From Chitinophaga pinensis (GTDB lineage: Bacteria; Bacteroidota; Bacteroidia; AKYH767-A; OLB10): a stretch of DNA of 37,190 nt. Under the pieces are notes generated by a model. That model had not been told where the DNA came from, did not search any database, and saw nothing but the letters and a program-made list of their open reading frames with translations. Position numbers and translations under genes: made by a program. Each line of letters begins with the position of its first letter. Position 1 is the first letter of the stretch. Location: positions 1-37,190 of the forward strand of contig CALQOD010000018.1 in assembly GCA_943332105.1 (NCBI GenBank), in the 5' to 3' direction. Of the stretch, positions 24,707 through 34,200 are shown in pieces.

Positions 24707-25753
24707 ATGAATAAGCGCTTTATTTTTTTAATTTTAATTTTTCAATTTTGGAGTCATTCACTTTTTGCCTCTAAGCCTCAATCGTTATTAGTCCCTGTTG
24801 TATTTACTGTTGAAAATGGAAACTATGATTTGTCTTATGTTGTAGTTAAAAAAAATGGTGTCGCTTTGTTCACCAAAACTGGCGAAAAGAATATGAAGTT
24901 GAAGCTTGAATACGGCAACGAATATCTATTATGTTTTGGCAAAGAAGGATATATCACCAAACAAATTTTATTTAATACTAGTCTTCCCGAAGGTATAGAT
25001 ACTACTGCATTAGAACCCTATAAAATTGGTGTCAGAATTTTTAAGCAATACGAAGGAGTAAATATTGTAATTTATAATCAGCCAGTAGGATTTATTCATT
25101 TTATTCCAGAGGATGAAGGTTTTGGTTACGATACCGACTATACCAAATCTATTTTATCAGAATTGGAAGCGACAGAAAATATTCTGATTCAAAAATCGAA
25201 AGAAGAAAAGAAAAAGCAGGAGAATGATGCGTTGGATAAAAAGAAAGAAGTTAAGAAAGAATCAGAGAAGAAAGAAATAATTCCGGAAGTTAAAAAAGAA
25301 GTAGTCCAAGATTCTACATCAACTGAAACAGAGAAAAATAATCAAATTAAAGAGGTTACGGCAAATGATTCTCTACCAATTAAAAAAGCAAAAGTTGGTG
25401 AAGGTGAAGAGCAACCTATCACAAATCTTGGTATTGGCGACGGTGAAGATCAAAAAGGGGAAATAAGCATGGATAGTGGGGAAGACAAAGTGCAACAACA
25501 TTTATTTGTTGCCTCAGGCGAAGAGCCATTATCAGAAATCAAATCAGTTTTTCCGGAGAGTGAAACATTCACGCATATAATTGTAGAGAGGAATAGAAAG
25601 ATTACGGAAGTAGAGGTTTATTTTGAAGAAAAAAAATTAATTATTCGAAAAGTGGTTTATAATTGGGGCGGGGTTTATTATTATAATATTGATAATTTTA
25701 CCATCAGCGAAGACCAATTCTATTCAATAATTAAAAACAGCAAACAGCACTAA
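24707..25753 (+). CDS. Secreted protein with Lys/Glu-rich linker, unknown
   Basis: 348 residues. Signal peptide at 1-22 (ending LFAS). Residues 28-115 are beta-rich with NGVALFTKTGEKNMKL and GKEGYITKQILF, similar to the small Ig-like or carboxypeptidase-regulatory modules found at the front of many Bacteroidota envelope proteins. Residues 158-215 are a charged Lys/Glu linker. The C-terminal part (about 270-345) is a small beta domain with paired aromatic residues (NWGGVYYYNIDNF). Function unknown. It has a strong promoter and shares a TAATTA stop junction with the convergent LytTR gene. Confidence 0.82.
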   Translation: MNKRFIFLILIFQFWSHSLFASKPQSLLVPVVFTVENGNYDLSYVVVKKNGVALFTKTGEKNMKLKLEYGNEYLLCFGKEGYITKQILFNTSLPEGIDTTALEPYKIGVRIFKQYEGVNIVIYNQPVGFIHFIPEDEGFGYDTDYTKSILSELEATENILIQKSKEEKKKQENDALDKKKEVKKESEKKEIIPEVKKEVVQDSTSTETEKNNQIKEVTANDSLPIKKAKVGEGEEQPITNLGIGDGEDQKGEISMDSGEDKVQQHLFVASGEEPLSEIKSVFPESETFTHIIVERNRKITEVEVYFEEKKLIIRKVVYNWGGVYYYNIDNFTISEDQFYSIIKNSKQH

Positions 25754-26611
25754 TTATTTTGCTAGTCGGTTGGTTATCTCATTCGACAAACTACGGGAAA
25801 CTGGAACTTTAATTTTGCAATCTTTAAAATCAAGCAGATAGCCACGAGCGTTAGCAGATAACGAAACAACAAAATCAAGATTCACAACCCATTTTTTTTG
25901 ACAACGGTAAAAGGCAGTGTATTTTCTGAGCTCTTCGCGTGCTTCTTTTAATGTCATCATAAGTTTCAATTCACTCATTAATCCATTGTTAAAATAATAG
26001 GCAGCAACATATTTTTTATTTTCAGCTAAAAAAATCAACTCAGATACTTTTATTTTTTTCGTTCCATCAAAAGTTTTAAACTCAACTATTTCATCCTTTT
26101 GACTAGTCAAACGCTTTTTGAAATTCATGGAATTAGAAATAGCATCCGCTTCTTTATTCAAAGATTTCGAAAGGATTTTTTCGTTCATAAAAACATAAGC
26201 TCCAACAAAAGGCGCTAATGAAAAAACATTAATAATTGGGAATAATATAATGTTGTACAAATTATATTCTCCGACATAAAAGAAAGAATAAAATGCAACC
26301 AATATGGAAACAACAAAAACATTCCATAAAATGTAAATCACTTCTTTTCTGATAGCCCATTCCATTTCATTCCGCAGAGGAACAAAAAATTCTGGCAATG
26401 CTAATGCATTAAATAAAATAACACAAGTGGTTATGATACCACCGCAGATTGAAAACGATAAAACCTCACTCATATTTAGCGCAGCTAAATCGAGGGGCTT
26501 TAAAAAGAAAATAATGAAAGTAACAAAAAGGCCCCATGATAATGCGATGCCTGTTTTAATTAGTTTGTTTTGAAGAAGTGGGTAAGGGGTATTCGCTACT
26601 TTGTTAAACAC
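25754..26611 (-). CDS. Membrane-bound LytTR-type transcription regulator
   Basis: 285 residues. Four membrane helices (about 18-37, 52-72, 91-113, 118-142) are followed by a linker and a LytTR DNA-binding domain at 184-280 (ELIFLAENKKYVAAYY, FYRCQKKWVVNLDFV, KVPVSRSLSNEI). No receiver or kinase domain, so it is likely a one-component sensor in the inner membrane; its signal is unknown. It lies 9 nt after the SprE/PorW gene, so they are co-transcribed. It may regulate secretion or gliding genes, which is inference from position only. Confidence 0.88.
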   Translation of the reverse strand: MFNKVANTPYPLLQNKLIKTGIALSWGLFVTFIIFFLKPLDLAALNMSEVLSFSICGGIITTCVILFNALALPEFFVPLRNEMEWAIRKEVIYILWNVFVVSILVAFYSFFYVGEYNLYNIILFPIINVFSLAPFVGAYVFMNEKILSKSLNKEADAISNSMNFKKRLTSQKDEIVEFKTFDGTKKIKVSELIFLAENKKYVAAYYFNNGLMSELKLMMTLKEAREELRKYTAFYRCQKKWVVNLDFVVSLSANARGYLLDFKDCKIKVPVSRSLSNEITNRLAK

Positions 26612-26620
26612 AGTAAATAA

Positions 26621-29326
26621 TTATTTCAAATAATATTTTTGGAAGAATAAAGAATAAGCCGAAATGTTTTTAGTGCGGGCCAATTGTGCAAGGTTATCTT
26701 GAGAAATCACAAAATAAAATACTTTTGAAGGATCAGATTCTCCAATTGTTTCAGGCGATTTTAATATATCAACATAGTAATCCATGCCATTTTTTACTGA
26801 AGCAAAATCGGTAATCATGATATATTGATAAGCCAAATCAATATTGCCGTTTTTAACTTCTAATTTTTCGGTGGTATAGTTTACAGAATTAAAGCTTTTA
26901 ATTCTGTTCATAACCTCAGGAGTATTCAAAGAATTGTTTTTATACAATAGTAAAAAGTACTGTTTAATATCTGGAACGAAAACATAATTAGTGCTCGAAT
27001 CAATTAAATTTTGCAATGTGCTTGTTGTAATGGAAGTGTCCTTAGGCAACTCCTTAATATTCTTTCCGTGCATGAAATCAAGAATTTCTTTAGCACGGGT
27101 ACTTACTGAGTCTTTTGGATAAGTTCTAATTACATCTTCTAATGCTAATTCAAATTCTTGAGCTGTTTTTGTTTTACCTACTGCCATTGCCTTTAGCAAC
27201 GAAAACTTAGAGGCTAACTTACTATTCGGGAATAACGCATCTGACTCTTCCTTTCTTTCTATTACATCTTGATATTGACGATTAAGATATGCGCGATATG
27301 TGTTTTCATAGAAAACTTCTAACACGGCTGTTTTCTTTTTTAGTTCTTTATAATAATTCGGATTCGTAATCAATTTTGAGTATTCCGAATCAGGATAATT
27401 ATTTAATAAATAAGATTTATAAGTTTCAGCTTTTGCTGTATCACCTAAAGCCATTAATGTTCTATATAAATTATAGTAGCTCGGAAGCTTGTATTTACTA
27501 TCTGGAAAACGACTGTTCAGTAATTCAAAACTTTTAACGCTTTCAGGTAAATTATTTAACTGCTCACGATAGATAACTCCGCAGTTATATAACGCTTCAG
27601 TAACTTTTACATTAGACTCCTGAATAGATTGCGCTGTAGCAGGAATCATAGCTAAATATGCTTTTTGTCTTGCAACAGCATCTAACTTACTAATAGAATC
27701 ATTAATTGAAGATTGGTTGTTGGCTGTACTATCAATACCGTCATCGTTGTTTTCATCGCCATTTTCAATAGTTGCGTCTTTTTCACTTCTTCTCCAATTG
27801 TCCTCTAACTTTCGGGTTCCCCATTTTTTTAGAAATTCGTTATAGCCAAATGCAATAGAAGATTGATTGTAAAAATACCACGACCCTTGAGCTGTAGCGC
27901 CTGGACCATTTACATCTCTTACCTGACTTTTTAAATTTTTTTCTTCTAGAACTTTTTCTTCTTCAATTTTCTTTTTCTCTTCTTCTTCTTTTTTAAGTCT
28001 TTCCTTTTCGGAGTCTTCAAATGCTATTAATCTTTTGATTTTTTCTTCCCGTTCTTGCGGCGATAAACTAGCTAGCGATTGTAAGCTATCTTCCTGTTGA
28101 ATGACTTTTAGATTTTTAACTAATCGCTCTAAGCTATTTTTCTTTGACTGAATATCGATATAGTCAGGATGATCGTTGGTTAAATTAGTAAGACAGCTAT
28201 CATAATAGGCAGCAGCAGGAATATACTCAGGATGCTTGTAAAAAATATTTCCTAGTGCTAAATAACTTTGTGCAAGTTGTGAGGTATTACTGCTTGATGC
28301 ACGAATGGATTGATTTAATAAAGTTATAGCAAGTTGCTCTTCTTTTTCTTGTTGCGCAATTCCGGCTAAAGCATAATAAATTTGATCTTTATACTCTTCG
28401 TTCTTTTCGTCTCTCAACATTTTGTTTAACTCCTTCTTCACAATTTCTCCTGACCCACTGCTTACATCATAACACCTTGCCCTATTGATACGCGAATTAA
28501 ATGACATCTCATAAATGGGGTTCATTTTAATTACTTTTTCATAATTTGAAAATGCTTCCTGTAAACTATCTTGCTTTTGTAGTAATTGCGCCAATATGAA
28601 AGTATAGCGTGCACGGTCATCTTTTTTAATTGCTGTTGCAGATGCTTTTTTTAATGATTCAATCGCCCTAGGAACATCATCTTTCATTAAGTGATATTGC
28701 GCAACTGCTGCGTTATAATCGCCTTTTAAATTTTCTGGAAATTTTTTATCATTTTTTAAATAATCTAATAAATACTCAGCATCTACTGTTTTTCCTAATT
28801 CCAAATACGATTTACAGAGCCATAATAAAGCTTCTGGACGCAATTCGCTTTCTTTATATTCGGATGAAATGTATTGGAAAGTTTCTATCGAAGACCAAAA
28901 ATCGTGTTTGTAAAATTGAGCCTTGCCAATTAGAAGATAACAGTCATCAATCCATTTATTTCTTTCGTCTACTTTATTGTCTTTTTTACCTTTCAGCACC
29001 ATTGAATTCCTAGAAATAGCAATCGACACTTTTTTCATGGCCTCATCCATATCCGGGAAAACAGATTTTGCTTTGGTTAAGTCGCCATATTTAAAAATTG
29101 AAAGTACACGATCATATTTATCTTCGTGTGAAGTAGCCAAACTTGCCGAACCAGTACGAACCCGTTCACGGGCATTAAAGAAGAAATTGTAATGCGTAAT
29201 CATACCATGGTAGTTACAGCTAACCACATTATTTTTCTTTACGCTGCAAGAAGACCATATTACCGCAATAAAGAAGATTGCAATAAGGCCAGACAAATTT
29301 TTTATACCCCTTGAATTTATTCGCAC
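26621..29326 (-). CDS. SprE/PorW-type lipoprotein (type IX secretion)
   Basis: 901 residues with a GTG start at 29326. Lipoprotein signal ending in WSSC (Cys27). The segment from NYHGMITHYNFFFNARERV and KWIDDCYLLIGKAQFYKHDF is the SprE/PorW opening. Many TPR-like repeats cover about 110-410 and 560-760. A Glu/Lys-rich coiled coil lies around 435-475 and an acidic, Asn/Asp-rich stretch near 525-545. The family is needed for gliding and type IX secretion, as part of the outer-membrane-linked complex. The LytTR gene follows at 9 nt. No strict -7 box is seen upstream. Confidence 0.88.
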   Translation of the reverse strand: MRINSRGIKNLSGLIAIFFIAVIWSSCSVKKNNVVSCNYHGMITHYNFFFNARERVRTGSASLATSHEDKYDRVLSIFKYGDLTKAKSVFPDMDEAMKKVSIAISRNSMVLKGKKDNKVDERNKWIDDCYLLIGKAQFYKHDFWSSIETFQYISSEYKESELRPEALLWLCKSYLELGKTVDAEYLLDYLKNDKKFPENLKGDYNAAVAQYHLMKDDVPRAIESLKKASATAIKKDDRARYTFILAQLLQKQDSLQEAFSNYEKVIKMNPIYEMSFNSRINRARCYDVSSGSGEIVKKELNKMLRDEKNEEYKDQIYYALAGIAQQEKEEQLAITLLNQSIRASSSNTSQLAQSYLALGNIFYKHPEYIPAAAYYDSCLTNLTNDHPDYIDIQSKKNSLERLVKNLKVIQQEDSLQSLASLSPQEREEKIKRLIAFEDSEKERLKKEEEEKKKIEEEKVLEEKNLKSQVRDVNGPGATAQGSWYFYNQSSIAFGYNEFLKKWGTRKLEDNWRRSEKDATIENGDENNDDGIDSTANNQSSINDSISKLDAVARQKAYLAMIPATAQSIQESNVKVTEALYNCGVIYREQLNNLPESVKSFELLNSRFPDSKYKLPSYYNLYRTLMALGDTAKAETYKSYLLNNYPDSEYSKLITNPNYYKELKKKTAVLEVFYENTYRAYLNRQYQDVIERKEESDALFPNSKLASKFSLLKAMAVGKTKTAQEFELALEDVIRTYPKDSVSTRAKEILDFMHGKNIKELPKDTSITTSTLQNLIDSSTNYVFVPDIKQYFLLLYKNNSLNTPEVMNRIKSFNSVNYTTEKLEVKNGNIDLAYQYIMITDFASVKNGMDYYVDILKSPETIGESDPSKVFYFVISQDNLAQLARTKNISAYSLFFQKYYLK

Positions 29327-29425
29327 AATACTTACTTGGTTTATCTATCTATAGAGTAGAGAATGATACTACAAATATCGTAAAATTAGTCGATAATTTA
29401 AACAACGTTGCCTCGTAAAGAATAT

Positions 29426-29433
29426 TATATTTG
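29426..29433 (+). promoter_or_regulatory. Promoter -7 box of the M23-family gene
   Basis: TATATTTG matches TAnnTTTG and ends 5 nt before the ATG at 29439. The nearest TTG (29408-29410) is 15 nt away, closer than usual. Confidence 0.6.
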
Positions 29434-29438
29434 TACCG

Positions 29439-30314
29439 ATGTCAGTATCTAAAGCTAAAAGAAAAAAAATAGCACATATTCTTAAGAGCAAGTTTAGGTT
29501 TGTCGTAATGAATGACCAAACCCTAGAAGAGAAGTTTTCTCTTCGCCTAACTCCTATGAATATTATTGTAGTGGGGGGCTCGTTTGCATTGATTTTAATT
29601 ACGCTAACGATGTATCTGATTGCTTTTACGTCAATTCGAGAATATATACCTGGATATGCTGATGTTAATATGCGTAGAAATCTTATTAAAATGACGCTAA
29701 AAACAGATTCGCTCATGCAAAAGGTAAATGCTGATGAAAAGTATTTATCTAATCTTCTCGATATTATAAATGACAATGTTGATACAACTCTTCCTGACAA
29801 GAAAGTTGGTGCTGGTCAATTATATGATTCTATTCAGAAGCTTAATAAATCGGATGCAGATTCTCAATTACGCTGGCAAATTGAAAATCAAGAGCAATTT
29901 ACTTTAATTAATAATGGCGATAAAGCATTTTCTTCGGGGATTGGCAGCTATTCATTTTTTACCCCTTTAAAAGGGAACATTACCTCTAAATTCAGTACAG
30001 CTCAAAAGCATTTTGGAATTGATATAGTTGCTGGGCCTAATGAAGGAATTAAGTCCGCACTTGATGGAACTGTTGTGATGGCAAATTTTACCTCTGAAAC
30101 AGGTTATGTAATAGGAGTTCAACATTCTAATAACTTGTTTACCTTTTATAAGTACAATTCTGCGTTGTTAAAGTCTGCAGGCGATTATGTAAAGGCCGGT
30201 GAAGTAATTGCGATAATTGGAAATTCCGGAGAGTTTAGTAGTAGACCACATTTGCATTTTGAATTATGGTATAATGGTAATCCAGTAAATCCAATTGATT
30301 ATATCAATTTTTGA
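29439..30314 (+). CDS. M23-type (LytM) domain protein, site possibly altered
   Basis: 291 residues. One membrane helix at about 41-63, a coiled region, and an M23/LytM domain from about 170. The zinc-site residues are present: His191 and Asp195 in HFGIDI, and His271/His273 in HLHFELW. The position that holds the other catalytic His in LytM (YxH) reads FYKYN with Tyr239. The protein may therefore be a weak or non-catalytic cell-wall binder of the NlpD/EnvC-activator type. It is divergent from SprE and 7 nt before a lipoprotein gene. A His-to-Tyr change that still works is also possible. Confidence 0.85.
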   Translation: MSVSKAKRKKIAHILKSKFRFVVMNDQTLEEKFSLRLTPMNIIVVGGSFALILITLTMYLIAFTSIREYIPGYADVNMRRNLIKMTLKTDSLMQKVNADEKYLSNLLDIINDNVDTTLPDKKVGAGQLYDSIQKLNKSDADSQLRWQIENQEQFTLINNGDKAFSSGIGSYSFFTPLKGNITSKFSTAQKHFGIDIVAGPNEGIKSALDGTVVMANFTSETGYVIGVQHSNNLFTFYKYNSALLKSAGDYVKAGEVIAIIGNSGEFSSRPHLHFELWYNGNPVNPIDYINF

Positions 30315-30321
30315 TTAATCT

Positions 30322-30705
30322 ATGAAAGCAAGATTCGTTTTTGTATTGCTGTATCTTATAACTCAATTATCTTGTCAATCAGCCACTAAAAAAGAGCTAT
30401 CAATTCCCGCTGAAGATCAGTTTAAAAAGACTAGTGATAAAGAAGATAAAAATTCTTCAACTATGACAATTGAATCGGGAAATAGTTCTACTTTTACCCC
30501 TGCGAATACTTCGGGTAGTTTTTCTAAAGGCAAGGGGTCTGAAACGAAATTATCTACAGAAAAGCCAAATCGAAATAGTGTTTTGAAATTCAATACCCGA
30601 CCTTTACAACCACCTTTCGAATTTGTGGATGAACCCACAGACCCCGCCTTTATTTATTCTAATCCTGATGGATGTGAAACAATTGTACCCGACACTGTTA
30701 ATTAA
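30322..30705 (+). CDS. Small lipoprotein, unknown
   Basis: 127 residues with a lipobox LSCQ (Cys18). The rest is polar, Ser/Thr/Lys-rich and probably unfolded, ending in a Pro/Asp-rich piece (FEFVDEPTDPAFIY). It starts 7 nt after the M23-family gene, so the two are co-transcribed. No family recognised. Confidence 0.72.
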   Translation: MKARFVFVLLYLITQLSCQSATKKELSIPAEDQFKKTSDKEDKNSSTMTIESGNSSTFTPANTSGSFSKGKGSETKLSTEKPNRNSVLKFNTRPLQPPFEFVDEPTDPAFIYSNPDGCETIVPDTVN

Positions 30706-30745
30706 GCATTGTTTTCAATTAAATTAGCTGAAAATATTTTAAGTT

Positions 30746-31927
30746 TTGAAAAAACGAATTGCCATACTTGGTTCTACCGGTTCAATTGGAACACAAGCTT
30801 TAGAAGTTGTTGAACAAAATCCTGATTTGTTTGAAATAGATTGTTTAACGGCTAATTCTAATGCAGATTTATTAATTGCCCAGGCTATTAAATTTAAACC
30901 TAATAGCGTCGCGATAGCTGATGAAACAAAATATCAAATTGTAAAAGAGGCACTTGCTAATGAATCAATAAAAGTTTTTGGTGGCTATAATTCGATCGTC
31001 CAGCTTATGTCATTGGACACATTTGATTTAGTATTAACAGCCATGGTTGGTTTCTCAGGATTAGAACCAACGCTAGCGGCTATCCGAAATAAAAAAACCA
31101 TTGCATTGGCCAATAAAGAAACGTTGGTAGTAGCTGGGGATGTTGTAACAAAATTAGCAGCCGAAAACAATGTTGCTATTTATCCTGTTGATTCAGAACA
31201 CTCCGCAATTTTTCAATGTTTGTATGGCGAGTTTGGAAATCCAATTGAAAAGATAATTCTTACCGCGAGTGGCGGCCCTTTCAGAGGAAAAAAACTAGAG
31301 GAGTTAAGTTCAGTCACGCGCGACCAGGCACTGAAGCATCCCAATTGGACTATGGGAGCAAAAATCACTATCGATTCTGCAACTCTGATGAACAAAGGAC
31401 TGGAAATGATAGAAGCCAAATGGTTATTTGGATTATCACCTGATCAAATAGATGTTATCGTTCATCCTCAATCAATTATTCATAGTATTGTACAATTTGA
31501 AGATGGTTCAATGAAAGCACAAATGGGCCTTCCGGATATGAAGCTACCTATTCAAGTAGCAATGGCTTATCCACATAGAATTAAAAATAATTTTCCACGA
31601 TTTGATTTTTTTAATTATCCGAATTTAACATTCGAAAAACCGGATTTGGAAACTTTTCAGTGTTTAGTATTAGCAAAACATGCAATGAATAAAGGCGGTA
31701 ATTTACCTTGTATAATGAATGCTGCCAATGAAGAGGCTGTTGCTGCATTTTTAAATAGAGAAATCGGTTTTCTCACAATCGCAGAATCGATTGAAGAAGT
31801 AATGAATAGCGCTACATTTATTGCAACGCCTTCAATTGAAGATTACCAAAATTCGGATGCGGAAGCGCGAAGAATGTTCAAAGAAAATCTTGCGCGGAAA
31901 AAGTTTGTAATTTCACCAAATAATTAA
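30746..31927 (+). CDS. dxr: 1-deoxy-D-xylulose 5-phosphate reductoisomerase
   Basis: 393 residues; the start is TTG at 30746, as no upstream ATG fits. It converts DXP to MEP with NADPH, the second step of the MEP isoprenoid pathway, which ultimately supplies the prenyl synthase encoded at 11162. GSTGSIG (9-15) binds NADPH; PVDSEHSAIFQCL, SGGPFRGKK and HPNWTMGAKITIDSATLMNKGLEMIEA-type motifs form the metal and substrate site. It lies 22 nt before rseP, a common pairing in Bacteroidota. Confidence 0.96.
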   Translation: MKKRIAILGSTGSIGTQALEVVEQNPDLFEIDCLTANSNADLLIAQAIKFKPNSVAIADETKYQIVKEALANESIKVFGGYNSIVQLMSLDTFDLVLTAMVGFSGLEPTLAAIRNKKTIALANKETLVVAGDVVTKLAAENNVAIYPVDSEHSAIFQCLYGEFGNPIEKIILTASGGPFRGKKLEELSSVTRDQALKHPNWTMGAKITIDSATLMNKGLEMIEAKWLFGLSPDQIDVIVHPQSIIHSIVQFEDGSMKAQMGLPDMKLPIQVAMAYPHRIKNNFPRFDFFNYPNLTFEKPDLETFQCLVLAKHAMNKGGNLPCIMNAANEEAVAAFLNREIGFLTIAESIEEVMNSATFIATPSIEDYQNSDAEARRMFKENLARKKFVISPNN

Positions 31928-31949
31928 TTTAATTTTTAATAATACAAAA

Positions 31950-33287
31950 ATGGATGCATTGATAATGGCTGGGCAGCTTATTGCAGGTTTGGCAATTTTA
32001 GTTACTCTTCATGAGTTAGGACATTTTTTGGCCGCTCGCGCTTTTGGAATAAAAGTGGAAAAATTTTATTTATTCTTTGATGCCTGGGGATTTAAATTGT
32101 TCAGCTTTAAGAAAGGAGATACAGAATATGGTATTGGCTGGCTTCCATTAGGAGGCTATGTGAAAATTGCCGGAATGATTGATGAGAGTTTAGATACGGA
32201 ACAACTAGCAAAAGCCCCAGAGCCATGGGAGTTCAGAGCAAAACCAGCATGGCAACGTTTAATCGTTATGGTTGGTGGTGTTACAATGAATGTACTTTTA
32301 GGTATTATCATTTTCTCTTTTTCATTGCTTGAGTTTAAGAAAGAATATCTATCGATTAATGAGGTAAACAAAGGAGAGGGAATTTATGCGTATAGCCTTG
32401 GCCGTGAGTTAGGTTTTCAAAATGGGGATAAAATAATTGCAATCGATGGAAAGAAATTTGATCGTTTTGATGATGTACTTTCCTCACGAATTATGTTTGG
32501 GGCAACTGTAACAATTCAGCGTAGTAGTCAGACAATTGAGATTGAAGTCCCTTCTAACTTTTATCGTACTATTAGCAAGGTAGGGCGCTTAAATTTTATT
32601 GGATTTGGTAATCAAAAATTTACAGTAAGCACTATTGCTGATGATAGTCCTGCAGCGAAAGCGGGAATCAAACAAGGAGATCAGATAATTGCTATAACAG
32701 GAGAAAAAATTCTTGATACCGAAGATTTAAAAGCAAAGGTTTCTTCACATTGCAATAAGGCAATAGTTATTGATATTATTCGTGATAAAAAACCAGTAAC
32801 TATTTCTTGCATAGTTCGCCGAGATAGCACTATAGGTATTGGCTATTTCCCCGAGGCAATTGAGAATGCTAATTATCACATGACTCCTTATACACTAGGC
32901 AGTGCTTTTAAATTTGGATCTTCTGATGCCAAGGAGGCGCTGGTGTCTAACGTAAAGGGATTACGTAAAATTTTCACAGGGCAAGAGAAGGCAAGCGATT
33001 CAGTTCAAGGGCCAATTGGCATCGCACAGATTTATGGAGGTACATGGGAGTGGCCAAAGTTTTGGGCTATTACGGGACTTTTATCAATGGTATTAGCATT
33101 TATGAACATACTCCCTATTCCTGCATTAGACGGCGGTCATGTAGTGTTCTTAATAATTGAGAGCATTACTAGAAAGAAATTCAGCGATAAATTTATGGAG
33201 CGTGCACAAATTGTAGGGATGGTTATCTTATTAGCATTAATGGTATTTTCTGTTGTTAATGATATCTGGAAACATATTTTGAATTAA
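31950..33287 (+). CDS. rseP: Site-2 protease RseP
   Basis: 445 residues, inner-membrane zinc protease. The HELGH motif is at 21-25 and the second metal motif NILPIPALDGGH is at 386-397. Two PDZ domains lie at about 130-205 and 222-290. It cuts anti-sigma or signal-peptide substrates within the membrane. It shares its final base with an ATG of the next reading frame (TAATG), but that gene probably starts at 33305. Confidence 0.95.
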   Translation: MDALIMAGQLIAGLAILVTLHELGHFLAARAFGIKVEKFYLFFDAWGFKLFSFKKGDTEYGIGWLPLGGYVKIAGMIDESLDTEQLAKAPEPWEFRAKPAWQRLIVMVGGVTMNVLLGIIIFSFSLLEFKKEYLSINEVNKGEGIYAYSLGRELGFQNGDKIIAIDGKKFDRFDDVLSSRIMFGATVTIQRSSQTIEIEVPSNFYRTISKVGRLNFIGFGNQKFTVSTIADDSPAAKAGIKQGDQIIAITGEKILDTEDLKAKVSSHCNKAIVIDIIRDKKPVTISCIVRRDSTIGIGYFPEAIENANYHMTPYTLGSAFKFGSSDAKEALVSNVKGLRKIFTGQEKASDSVQGPIGIAQIYGGTWEWPKFWAITGLLSMVLAFMNILPIPALDGGHVVFLIIESITRKKFSDKFMERAQIVGMVILLALMVFSVVNDIWKHILN

Positions 33288-33304
33288 TGATTTTAGCAAA
33301 TAAA

Positions 33305-34054
33305 ATGCGTAAAACAATTCTTCTTATTTTATTGGTGTTTGTTTCTATCATTACCAATGCGCAGGATTCTGCTTCTACAAAAATTCTTTTATTGCCATTT
33401 AACCCTGATATGTATTTAAGTGATATCGAGCAAGATATTATTCAGAATACAAAAATGACTCCCCATGAGTACCGCGCTTATTTTCGTCGTGCGCTGGATT
33501 TAAAAATACAAGGCGAGTTAAAATCGTATAGGCCAACCGTTAGTTTAATGTCTGATAATGAAGGTGATGATAAAAATGAACTTCGTGAGTTCTATGCACA
33601 AGCAGGTTATAGCTATATAGAGTCTGTTGGGAAAGAAGTAGGTAAAGTAATAAGCAAGAAAAAAAGTCTTTTCGAAAAGAAAACAACAGAGGAAAAAGCG
33701 CCGCTTTATATTACAACACGAGGAGACGATAAATTCATGAATGCTGCTGTAACAGATAAAGATTTCTTTAATGGATTGCTTTCTGCTAATGGATGTAACT
33801 ATGCAGTATCGATAAATCAATTCGAGATAAAAACGAATTATAGTCTATGCATTGATTTATCAAAGGAGCTATATCGTAGAGAATTAATTATTCATTATTC
33901 AATTATAGACGCTAATTCAAAATTACTTGGGGGTAATTTCTTGGTTGTTTATTTTCCTTCAGATGTAAATAAGCCGCAGGAAATAGCAGATAAAACGTTT
34001 AAATCGGTTGCAGAAGCATTTCTAGTACAGTTAAAAGGGACAATTACTAACTAA
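33305..34054 (+). CDS. Exported protein of unknown function
   Basis: 249 residues from the ATG at 33305, which gives a clean signal peptide (cut after TNA). An ATG at 33287 overlapping the rseP stop would add six residues before it. The mature part begins KILLLPFNPDMYLSDIEQDI, recalling small periplasmic or cell-envelope sugar/peptide regulators, but I recognise no family. It follows rseP closely and is likely co-transcribed. No terminator is clear after its stop. Confidence 0.78.
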   Translation: MRKTILLILLVFVSIITNAQDSASTKILLLPFNPDMYLSDIEQDIIQNTKMTPHEYRAYFRRALDLKIQGELKSYRPTVSLMSDNEGDDKNELREFYAQAGYSYIESVGKEVGKVISKKKSLFEKKTTEEKAPLYITTRGDDKFMNAAVTDKDFFNGLLSANGCNYAVSINQFEIKTNYSLCIDLSKELYRRELIIHYSIIDANSKLLGGNFLVVYFPSDVNKPQEIADKTFKSVAEAFLVQLKGTITN

Positions 34055-34140
34055 AAAGACTAAAATACCCCTTGAAAATCAGCCTAATTAATAAACAAAC
34101 CTACTTATAAACAATTACTTGTTGGTTTTTTTAAAGAAAT

Positions 34141-34174
34141 TTTTGCTTAGTTTAATTATTTACATTTAAATTTG
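34141..34174 (+). promoter_or_regulatory. Strong promoter of the small barrel protein
   Basis: TTTTG (34141-34145), 21 nt, then TAAATTTG (34167-34174), both matching the consensus. A 26-nt A-rich leader precedes the ATG. Confidence 0.75.
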
Positions 34175-34200
34175 GCCAACCTTAAAACATAAAAAAACAA

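Noticed and set aside
34080-34135. Terminator after the gene at 33305
   Set aside because: A T tract is present at 34127 but no convincing stem could be paired before it.
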